Positions 7,672 through 12,983 of a stretch of 12,983 bases of DNA are shown here, in pieces; position 1 is the first letter of the stretch; every line of letters starts with the position of its first letter. The notes under the pieces were generated by a model, which was not told where the DNA came from, did not search any database, and saw only the letters and a program-made list of their open reading frames with translations. The position numbers and the translations under genes were made by a program. Source of the stretch: Actinomycetota bacterium (GTDB lineage Bacteria > Actinomycetota > Thermoleophilia > Gaiellales > Gaiellaceae); assembly GCA_016870235.1 (NCBI GenBank), contig VGCB01000013.1, forward strand, positions 1 through 12,983, written 5' to 3'.

Positions 7672-8679
7672 GTGAAGTTCGGCCTCCTCCTGACCGCGGT
7701 CCACGACGCCTCCGTACCGGGCGCGCAGCAGGTCGCCGAGCACCGCGAGCTCGTGCGGGCGGCCGACGAGCTCGGGTTCGACGTGATGGTGTGCGGGCAG
7801 CACTTCCTCGGCACCGAGCTCCGCTACTACCAGCCCGTCCCGTACCTGACACATATGGCGCAGTTCGGGCCGCGCATGCGCGTCGCCACGGGGATCCTGC
7901 TCCTCGCGATGCTCAACCCCGTCCAGGTGGCGGAGGAGGTGGCGACGCTCGACGTCGTCACGGGCGGCCGCGCGACGCTCGGGGTGGCGGTCGGGTACGC
8001 GGACAAGGAGTTCACGGCGCTCGGCGTCGACAAGGCCGACCGCGGGGCGCGCTTCGACGAGGCGATCGCGCTGATCACGGCCCTCTGGGCCGGCGAGCCG
8101 GTGGAGCACGAGGGGCGCTTCTTCCGCTTCGACGGGCCGGCGCAGGCATCGGTCCTGCCCGAGCAGAAGCCGCGGCCGCCGATCTGGGTCGGCGGCAACT
8201 CGAAGGCCGCCGTCCGCCGGGCGGCGCGCACCGGCGACGCCTGGTACGCGCCGCCGTTCCCGACGCACGATGCCCTGCGCGAGCTGCTCGCCGTCTTCGA
8301 GGAGGAGCGCGAGCGCGCGGGGCTGCAGCCGGCCCCGGAGCTCCCGATCCGTCGCGAGGTGATCGTCGCCGACTCGAAGGAAGAGGCGCGGCGCGGCGCG
8401 GAGACGCGCTCGAAGGCCCGTTACCGCACGTACCTCCAGTGGGGCCTCGGCGGCGACCTCGCCGACACCGGCGGCAGCTTCGGCGAGGCGGACGAGACCG
8501 AGACGAGCGGCCGCTTCTTCCTCGGCCCGCCGGAGGAGATCGCCGCCTCGCTCCGGCGCCTCGAGGACGAGATCGGGATGACCCATTTCATCTTCAAGCC
8601 GCAATGGCCCGGGGTGCCCCACATCGAGGCGATGCGCCAGCTCGAACGGTTCGGGACCGAGGTCATGGCGGTCTGTTGA
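7672..8679 (+). CDS. luciferase-like (LLM) flavin-dependent oxidoreductase
   Basis: TIM-barrel oxidoreductase of 335 residues using F420 or FMN. Family features: N-terminal beta strand KFGLLL, the GQHF segment at 42-45 (the usual ExHF position) and the signature ATGILLLAMLNPVQVAEEVATLD at about 72-94. The glycine-rich GRATLGVAVGYA follows at 99-110, and RPPIWVGGNS at about 168-177. In other family members such enzymes oxidise or monooxygenate alkanesulfonates, aldehydes or F420 substrates. The substrate here cannot be read. The GTG start is supported by the TAGGGT box placed for a leaderless transcript. The gene is divergent from the SDR and convergent with the 8941-9480 gene. Its TGA stop falls at the left edge of palindrome cluster B. 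Confidence 0.88.
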   Translation: MKFGLLLTAVHDASVPGAQQVAEHRELVRAADELGFDVMVCGQHFLGTELRYYQPVPYLTHMAQFGPRMRVATGILLLAMLNPVQVAEEVATLDVVTGGRATLGVAVGYADKEFTALGVDKADRGARFDEAIALITALWAGEPVEHEGRFFRFDGPAQASVLPEQKPRPPIWVGGNSKAAVRRAARTGDAWYAPPFPTHDALRELLAVFEEERERAGLQPAPELPIRREVIVADSKEEARRGAETRSKARYRTYLQWGLGGDLADTGGSFGEADETETSGRFFLGPPEEIAASLRRLEDEIGMTHFIFKPQWPGVPHIEAMRQLERFGTEVMAVC

Positions 8680-8695
8680 TTGCCTGCCTGGCCGT

Positions 8696-8731
8696 GTTCT
8701 CGCGCGTCTGGCTGAAGCCAGACGCGGGAAC
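8696..8731. repeat. short hairpin H4
   Basis: The inner 11-bp stem (8703-8713 with 8716-8726) with a GA loop is identical to H2. Outside it GTTCT (8696-8700) pairs with GGAAC (8727-8731), leaving a 2-nt bulge. It lies 16 nt after the oxidoreductase stop codon and may terminate that transcript. The left arm could instead pair with the right arm of H6. Confidence 0.75.
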
Positions 8732-8756
8732 GCAGACGCAGGACACAAATGTAGGA

Positions 8757-8795
8757 GGGGTTCCCAAGGGGAACCCCGTTCCCCTGGCTTCAGGA
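8757..8795 (+). repeat. 39-bp module, copy B
   Basis: 35 of 39 positions match 1764-1802. GGGGTTCCC (8757-8765) can pair with GGGAACCCC (8768-8776), or AGGGGAAC with GTTCCCCT downstream. One base separates it from the H5 arm, the same junction as in the inverted copy at 1604-1606. Confidence 0.75.
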
Positions 8796-8796
8796 T

Positions 8797-8856
8797 CCGG
8801 GTGTGCGCGCGTCTGCTACCTCACGTCCCACACCCAGCAGACGCGCGCACACCCGG
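8797..8856. repeat. large hairpin H5 (perfect 21-bp arms)
   Basis: Arms 8797-8817 and 8836-8856 are perfectly complementary. The loop (8818-8835) begins acctcacgtccc, a diverged form of the conserved loop. The arm core differs from the other hairpins (GTCTGC rather than GTCTGG, and GGGTGTG outside), and the opposite arm carries the compensating changes. Confidence 0.85.
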
Positions 8857-8871
8857 CAAGAAAACAACAGC

Positions 8872-8934
8872 GGCCGTGTTCTCGCGCGTCTGGTACCTCG
8901 GTCCCTGGCCAACCGGACGCGCGAGAACACGGCC
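8872..8934. repeat. large hairpin H6 (22-bp arms)
   Basis: Arms 8872-8893 and 8913-8934 pair throughout with a single G-T wobble. The 19-nt loop is tacctcggtccctggccaa, nearly the H3 loop. On the minus strand it starts 6 nt after the TGA of the 8941-9480 gene, in the same 16-nt context as H3 (8930-8945 equals 1905-1920). Confidence 0.85.
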
Positions 8935-8940
8935 AGGCCC

Positions 8941-9480
8941 TCAATAGGGATAGAGCGTCAGCAGGCTCTGCGTCACGTCCTTGCGCAGGAGCTCGAAGTC
9001 GCGCGGCGTCGCCGTGAACGTCGCCACGATCGCGCGGCCGTTGCGGACGGCGGAGACGCCGACGTGTCGCAGGCGGCGGCCGTTCTGCCTGCTCGTGTAG
9101 CCCCAGACGGCGAGCCGCGATCGGGTGCCCTGCTGGATCGTCGCCCGGATCGACTTCAAGCCCTCGAGCGCCTTCGGGCCGCTCTTCACGCTCGCGTCGA
9201 GGTACTGGCGCAGCGTGATCGTCGCCGGCACCTTCAGCGTCAGGATGTTCACGTTGGCGAGGAAGCCGGAGCGGTCGGTGTCGACGATCCAGAGCTCGGC
9301 GCCTTTCTTGAGGACGCCGTGCCGCGGCTCCCAGGTCGACTCGATCATCAGCTCGTAGGTGCGCTCGGGATCGACGAAGCGCGTCGGCGCCGCTCCTGCC
9401 GCGCCCGCGCCTCCGGACGACGCGGCGCCGGCGAGGAGTGCGAGGGCGGCGACGACGACCGCGAGCCGGATCCGCGCCAT
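8941..9480 (-). CDS. secreted protein with possible PsbP/Mog1-like (DUF1795-type) domain
   Basis: A 179-residue exported protein. The signal peptide is clear: MARIR, a hydrophobic run to about 18, then a Gly/Ala/Ser-rich stretch to about 32, with no lipobox Cys. The mature part starts FVDPERTYELMIESTW and continues with NVNILTL, a helix-like RQYLDASVKSG, RHVGVSAVRNGRAIVATFTA, and ends SLLTLYPY. This order (F..p..Y.i..P..W, then a strand pair, then a final helix with S-LL) resembles the Mog1/PsbP/DUF1795 fold; that is a judgment by eye. No catalytic motif is visible and the function is unknown. The ATG at 9480 has TACACT at exactly -12 to -7, suggesting a leaderless transcript of its own despite the gene upstream on the same strand. 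The stop codon lies within the cluster B edge. Confidence 0.75.
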   Translation of the reverse strand: MARIRLAVVVAALALLAGAASSGGAGAAGAAPTRFVDPERTYELMIESTWEPRHGVLKKGAELWIVDTDRSGFLANVNILTLKVPATITLRQYLDASVKSGPKALEGLKSIRATIQQGTRSRLAVWGYTSRQNGRRLRHVGVSAVRNGRAIVATFTATPRDFELLRKDVTQSLLTLYPY

Positions 9481-9486
9481 CGACCA

Positions 9487-9492
9487 AGTGTA
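9487..9492 (-). promoter_or_regulatory. -10 box for leaderless start of the 8941-9480 gene
   Basis: On the minus strand TACACT fits TANNNT and spans -12 to -7 of the ATG at 9480. No Shine-Dalgarno is present before this ATG. Confidence 0.45.
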
Positions 9493-9512
9493 CGCGCAGG
9501 AAGACGAGCGGC

Positions 9513-9833
9513 TTACGCTCCGGGATCGTGGACGAAGATCGTCCGGAACCAGTGGCGCTCGAGGTTCCGAACGCGCTCCGTGAACTGCGCGAAGCCGCGG
9601 ATCGCGTTCAGCTCCGGCGTCTCCAGCACTCGGTCGTGCTCCACCTCGTAGATCGCGCAGTAGCGCGGATGCTCGCCGTCGTGCTCTGCCCGGAAGCGCC
9701 AGCCGCGGACGAACCCCGGGCACGCGCACGTCTCCGGCATGTGCTTCGTGTCGTACCAGTGGTTGAACGCGTCCTCGACCTCGGGGTCGATGTCGACCGT
9801 GATCATGAAGTAGAGCGTGCCCTCGTCGCCCAT
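9513..9833 (-). CDS. small dimeric alpha/beta-barrel-type protein, function unknown
   Basis: A 106-residue cytoplasmic protein. The pattern is a strand (TLYFMITVDI), a helix with the acidic/aromatic motif FNHWYDTKHMPE at 23-34, GFVRGWRFRAE at 40-50, then PRYCAIYEVE and a C-terminal helix. This matches the EthD/DUF-type ferredoxin-like barrel proteins, which work as dimers and include monooxygenase-like and accessory members. I cannot assign a substrate. The Cys-x-Cys in ETCACPG is notable but unassigned. The start at 9833 is decided by GGAGG at 9838-9842. It lies 32 bp upstream of the secreted-protein gene on the same strand and is divergent from the acyl-CoA dehydrogenase gene, 89 bp away. 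Confidence 0.75.
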   Translation of the reverse strand: MGDEGTLYFMITVDIDPEVEDAFNHWYDTKHMPETCACPGFVRGWRFRAEHDGEHPRYCAIYEVEHDRVLETPELNAIRGFAQFTERVRNLERHWFRTIFVHDPGA

Positions 9834-9910
9834 CGCTCCTCCCGTGCAGGTGACCGTCGCGAACGAGCATCCCACACCCGGGCGATTCTGCGCACGCGCT
9901 GACCCCCCGC

Positions 9911-9916
9911 TACCGT
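9911..9916 (+). promoter_or_regulatory. -10 box for leaderless start of the acyl-CoA dehydrogenase operon
   Basis: TACCGT lies exactly at -12 to -7 of the ATG at 9923, placing the transcription start on the A of the start codon. No ribosome-binding sequence precedes the gene. Confidence 0.5.
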
Positions 9917-9922
9917 GACCGC

Positions 9923-11056
9923 ATGGACTTCGCGCTCCCCGCGGAGCATGCCCTCCTCCGGGACACCGTCCGCGACTTCGCCGAGCGGGTGGTCGCACCG
10001 GTGGCCGAGGAGCTCGACCGCACCGAGGCCTTCCCGCTCGCGATCGTGCGCCAGCTCGGCGACCTCGGCTGGATGGGGATCCCGTTCCCCGAGGAGGTCG
10101 GCGGGGCCGGCGGCGACACCCTGGCCTACGCGATCGCGGTCGAGGAGCTCGCGCGCGTCGACTCCTCGGTCGCGATCACGCTCTGCGCGCACACCTCGCT
10201 CGGCACGCAGCCGATCTACCTCTTCGGCGACGAGGAGCAGAAGGCTGAGTGGCTGCCCCGCCTCACCTCCGGCGAGATCCTCGGCGCGTTCGGGCTGACC
10301 GAGCCCGAGGCGGGCTCGGACGCGGGCAACACCCGGACGACCGCGCGCGACGAGGGCGGCGGCTGGACGATCGACGGGGCGAAGCAGTTCATCACGAACG
10401 CGGGCGCGGAGATCTCCGGCGTCGTCACGATCACGGCGCGCACCGGCGAGGACGAGATCTCGAACCTGATCGTGCCGATCCCGACGCCTGGCCTCGACGT
10501 GGGCGCGTCGTACCGGAAGATGGGCTGGCGCGCCTCCGATACCCGCCCGCTCGCGTTCGCCGGGTGCCGTGTCCGGTCGGAGGCGCTCCTCGGGAAGCGC
10601 GGCGCGGGGCTGCGGCAGTTCCTCCATGTGCTCGACATCGGCCGCATCGGCGTCGCCGCGATGGGGGTCGGGCTCGCGCAGGGCGCCTTCGACGAGGCGC
10701 TCGCGTACGCCAAGCAGCGGGTGGCGTTCGGGAAGCCGATCGCGCGCTTCCAGGCGATCCAGGCGAAGCTCGCGGACATGGCGACCGAGATCGCCGCCAC
10801 GCGCCTCCTCACGTACCAGGCCGCCCGGCTCAAGGACGCCGGCGAGGACTTCACGCTCGTCGCCGCGCAGGCGAAGCTGAAGTCGGGACGGCTGGCCGTC
10901 CGCGTCGCCGAGGAGGCCGTGCAGATCCACGGCGGCTACGGGTACATCGAGGAGTATCCGGTCTGCCGCTTCTACCGCGACGCGAAGATCCTCACGATCG
11001 GCGAGGGGACGGACGAGATCCAGCAGCTCGTGATCGCGAGGGCGCTCGGCGCATGA
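9923..11056 (+). CDS. acyl-CoA dehydrogenase (short/branched-chain type)
   Basis: FAD-dependent alpha,beta-desaturation of an acyl-CoA, passing electrons to ETF. The 377 residues are full length. The N-terminal helical domain comes first, then FAD/substrate motifs [13 protein letters not shown] (123-135) and KQFITNAG (154-161). The C-terminal bundle shows RVAFGKPI (266-273), [14 protein letters not shown] (334-347) and [17 protein letters not shown] (359-375). Glu361 is at the general catalytic-base position. At the isovaleryl-CoA dehydrogenase base position (LDIGRIG, 237-243) there is Gly240 instead, so the active site is of the butyryl/2-methylacyl type. It overlaps the downstream carboxyltransferase gene by ATGA. 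The order resembles M. tuberculosis fadE19-accD1-accA1, used for leucine and branched-chain breakdown (from memory). The substrate is probably a branched short acyl-CoA. Confidence 0.92.
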   Translation: MDFALPAEHALLRDTVRDFAERVVAPVAEELDRTEAFPLAIVRQLGDLGWMGIPFPEEVGGAGGDTLAYAIAVEELARVDSSVAITLCAHTSLGTQPIYLFGDEEQKAEWLPRLTSGEILGAFGLTEPEAGSDAGNTRTTARDEGGGWTIDGAKQFITNAGAEISGVVTITARTGEDEISNLIVPIPTPGLDVGASYRKMGWRASDTRPLAFAGCRVRSEALLGKRGAGLRQFLHVLDIGRIGVAAMGVGLAQGAFDEALAYAKQRVAFGKPIARFQAIQAKLADMATEIAATRLLTYQAARLKDAGEDFTLVAAQAKLKSGRLAVRVAEEAVQIHGGYGYIEEYPVCRFYRDAKILTIGEGTDEIQQLVIARALGA

Positions 11057-12594
11057 ACGACCGGAGCGGTCGGCGCATGACCAGGCGTGAGCGGATGGAG
11101 GCGCTCGTCGCCGAGCTGCGTGAGCGGACGGCGCGGGTCGCGGAGGGCGGGGGCGAGGGGGCGATGGAGCGGCATCGCGCGCGCGGCAAGCTGCCGGCCC
11201 GCGAGCGGATCGACCGCCTGGTCGATCCCGGCACGGCGTTCCTCGAGCTGAACGCGCTCGCCGCCTGGGACATGTACGAGGGCCAGGCGCCCTCGGCGGG
11301 GATCGTCACCGGGATCGGCGTCGTCAACGGCACCACGTGCGTGGTCGTCGCCAACGACGCGACCGTCAAGGGAGGCACGTACTTCCCGCTGACCGTGAAG
11401 AAGCACCTGCGTGCGCAGGAGGTGGCGGAGCAGAACCGCCTCCCGTGCCTCTACCTCGTCGACTCGGGCGGGGCGTTCCTGCCGCTCCAGGCGGACGTCT
11501 TCCCCGACCGCGACCACTTCGGTCGCATCTTCTTCAACCAGGCGCGCATGTCCGCGAAGGGGATCCCGCAGGTCGCCGTCGTCATGGGCTCGTGCACGGC
11601 CGGCGGTGCGTACGTGCCGGCGATGTCGGACGAGACCGTGATCGTCCGCGGCACCGGCACGATCTTCGTCGGCGGCCCGCCGCTCGTGAAGGCGGCGACC
11701 GGCGAGGAGGTGACGGCCGAAGAGCTCGGCGGCGCCGACGTCCATGCCCGGCGGTCGGGCGTCGCCGACCACTACGCGACCTCTGACGACCACGCGCTCG
11801 CAATCGCCCGCGAGATCGTCGCGAGCCTGCACCGGACGTCGCCCGCGCCTCCCTGGGAGGTCGCCGACCCGGAGCCGCCGGCGTCCGACCCGGCCGAGCT
11901 CTACGACCTGATCCCCGAGGACTACCGGCACCAGGTCGACGCGCGCGAGCTGATCGCGCGGATCGTCGACGGCTCGCGCCTGCAGGAGTTCAAGCAGCTC
12001 TACGGCGAGACGCTCGTCACCGGCTTCGCGCGGATCGAGGGCTACCCGGTCGGGATCCTGGCGTCGAACGGCGTCCTGTTCGCGGAGTCCGCTCGCAAGG
12101 GCGCGCACTTCGTGGAGCTCTGCTGCAAACGGCGGCTCCCGCTCGTCTTCCTCCAGAACATCACGGGCTTCATGGTCGGCAAGGAGTACGAGAACGCGGG
12201 GATCGCGCGCGACGGCGCCAAGCTCGTGACGGCGGTCGCCTGCGCGGAGGTGCCGAAGTTCACCGTCGTCGTCGGCGGCAGCTTCGGCGCCGGCAACTAC
12301 GCGATGTGCGGCCGCGCCTACGCGCCGCGTCAGCTCTGGATGTGGCCGAACGCGCGGATCTCGGTGATGGGCGGCGAGCAGGCGGCGACCGTGCTGACGA
12401 CGGTCGGCGACGCCGACCGCGACGCGATCCGCGCGCGATACGAGGAGGAGGGGAGCCCGTACTACTCGACGGCGCGGCTCTGGGACGACGGCATCGTCGA
12501 CCCGCTCGACACGCGCCGTGTGCTCGCGCTCGGGATCGCGGCCGCGCTGCAGGCGCCCATTCCCGAGACGACGTTCGGCGTCTTCCGCATGTAG
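11053..12594 (+). CDS. mccB: methylcrotonyl-CoA carboxylase, carboxyltransferase (beta) subunit
   Basis: Transfers the carboxyl group from carboxybiotin to 3-methylcrotonyl-CoA in leucine breakdown. 513 residues, near the usual 510-540. Features: [17 protein letters not shown] (44-60), [20 protein letters not shown] (101-120) and [12 protein letters not shown] (135-146). [17 protein letters not shown] (178-194) is the N-domain oxyanion region, and [16 protein letters not shown] (205-220) follows. The C-domain has [13 protein letters not shown] (368-380), [15 protein letters not shown] (409-423) and [15 protein letters not shown] (431-445). These match MCC beta more closely than propionyl-CoA carboxylase beta, although some actinobacterial relatives accept several acyl-CoAs. 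The start at 11053 overlaps the dehydrogenase stop by ATGA, implying translational coupling; an ATG at 11077 is an alternative. It forms an operon with the flanking genes. Confidence 0.93.
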   Translation: MNDRSGRRMTRRERMEALVAELRERTARVAEGGGEGAMERHRARGKLPARERIDRLVDPGTAFLELNALAAWDMYEGQAPSAGIVTGIGVVNGTTCVVVANDATVKGGTYFPLTVKKHLRAQEVAEQNRLPCLYLVDSGGAFLPLQADVFPDRDHFGRIFFNQARMSAKGIPQVAVVMGSCTAGGAYVPAMSDETVIVRGTGTIFVGGPPLVKAATGEEVTAEELGGADVHARRSGVADHYATSDDHALAIAREIVASLHRTSPAPPWEVADPEPPASDPAELYDLIPEDYRHQVDARELIARIVDGSRLQEFKQLYGETLVTGFARIEGYPVGILASNGVLFAESARKGAHFVELCCKRRLPLVFLQNITGFMVGKEYENAGIARDGAKLVTAVACAEVPKFTVVVGGSFGAGNYAMCGRAYAPRQLWMWPNARISVMGGEQAATVLTTVGDADRDAIRARYEEEGSPYYSTARLWDDGIVDPLDTRRVLALGIAAALQAPIPETTFGVFRM

Positions 12595-12611
12595 CTCGTA
12601 CGGGAGAGAGC

Positions 12612-12983
12612 GTGAGGCGGGAGCGTGAGATCCGGAAGCTGCTCGTTGCCAATCGCGGCGAGATCGCGGCGCGGGTGTTCGCGACGTGCGGGCGGCTCGG
12701 GATCGCCACCGTCGCGGTGACGGCGCCGGACGAGCGGGGCGCGTTCCACGCCCGTCGCGCGGACGAGGTCGTCGAGATCGGCTCGTACCTCGATCCCTCC
12801 GAGCACCTCCGCGCGGCCGCCGAGACGGGCGCCGACGCGATCCACCCCGGGTACGGCTTCCTCGCCGAGCGGGCCGACTTCGCCGATGCCGTCGAGGCGG
12901 CCGGGCTCGTCTTCGTCGGGCCGGCGGGCGACGCGCTCCGGCGGGGCGGCGACAAGCTCGAGGCCAAGCGCGCCGCGCGCGCG
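12612..12983 (+). CDS. mccA: acyl-CoA (methylcrotonyl-CoA) carboxylase, biotin carboxylase subunit, N-terminal part
   Basis: The first 124 residues of a biotin carboxylase are visible; the rest lies beyond the window. It would carboxylate biotin with ATP and bicarbonate, and the full subunit normally carries a C-terminal biotinyl domain (not visible). Seen: KLLVANRGEIAARV (9-22), HPGYGFLAERADFADA (78-93), GLVFVGP (98-104) and GDKLEAK (113-119), the opening landmarks of the family. The segment at 38-48, usually a YSxxDxxxxHV-type stretch, reads APDERGAFHAR, mildly divergent. The GTG start at 12612 has GGAG at 12603-12606 and lies 17 bp after mccB. Identity as the MCC alpha subunit follows from its partner; by itself the N-terminus is generic. 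Confidence 0.88.
   Translation, partial: MRREREIRKLLVANRGEIAARVFATCGRLGIATVAVTAPDERGAFHARRADEVVEIGSYLDPSEHLRAAAETGADAIHPGYGFLAERADFADAVEAAGLVFVGPAGDALRRGGDKLEAKRAARA

Larger units (their letters stand above)
8680..8940. repeat. palindrome cluster B (261-bp convergent spacer), MITE-like
   Basis: The spacer is almost filled by repeat modules: short hairpin H4, 39-bp module, large hairpins H5 and H6. Its outer ends form an inverted repeat: 8687-8711 matches the reverse complement of 8913-8937 at 24 of 25 positions. The convergent genes on both sides end in TTGA, 7 nt (left) and 3 nt (right) outside that repeat. No coding capacity is supported. It could be a miniature inverted-repeat element, a bidirectional terminator, or both. 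Confidence 0.8.

Noticed and set aside
8680..8940. CRISPR array
   Set aside because: The repeats are palindromes of different length and orientation with irregular spacing, no unique spacers of uniform size and no cas genes.

Overview
The window is very GC-rich (roughly 70% by eye), with strong C/G bias at third codon positions and long spurious open frames on the strand opposite most genes. The gene content suggests a high-GC actinobacterium: an F420/FMN luciferase-like oxidoreductase, an acyl-CoA dehydrogenase with a methylcrotonyl-CoA carboxylase pair, several leaderless-type starts, and an IleRS with an atypical HIGH region. A deep lineage such as Thermoleophilia is my guess; nothing in the window proves it.

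Layout. 1-1141 (-): N-terminal part of isoleucyl-tRNA synthetase, divergent from thioredoxin (1231-1542, +). 1543-1915: intergenic palindrome cluster A. 1916-5264 (-): a three-gene unit, transcribed in the order secreted Ig-like surface protein with a C-terminal sorting-type tail (frameshifted here), membrane family-2 glycosyltransferase, exosortase-family protease. 5265-5416: divergent spacer. 5417-6658 (+): UDP-GlcNAc 2-epimerase (wecB type). 6682-7437 (-): short-chain dehydrogenase, with a decayed SDR 3' end just upstream of it (7508-7586). 7672-8679 (+): luciferase-like flavin oxidoreductase. 8680-8940: palindrome cluster B. 8941-9480 (-): secreted PsbP/Mog1-like protein. 9513-9833 (-): small alpha/beta-barrel protein. 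9923-12983 (+): acyl-CoA dehydrogenase, carboxyltransferase beta and biotin carboxylase alpha (cut by the window edge), resembling a leucine/branched-chain acyl-CoA catabolic operon.

Two things stand out. First, clusters A and B fill two of the three convergent gene junctions. They are built from the same modules: large hairpins with arms of 21-23 bp around a conserved loop of about 20 nt, short hairpins with a 2-nt loop, and a 39-bp module that can fold two ways. The hairpin arms differ between copies but stay complementary, the modules occur in both orientations, and cluster edges coincide with the stop codons of flanking genes. This looks like an undescribed family of dispersed structured repeats, REP/MITE-like and possibly bidirectional terminators. 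Second, the minus-strand unit looks like a self-contained exosortase system with its own glycosyltransferase and a single candidate substrate, next to a UDP-ManNAc-forming epimerase. Its C-terminal tail does not show the PEP motif.
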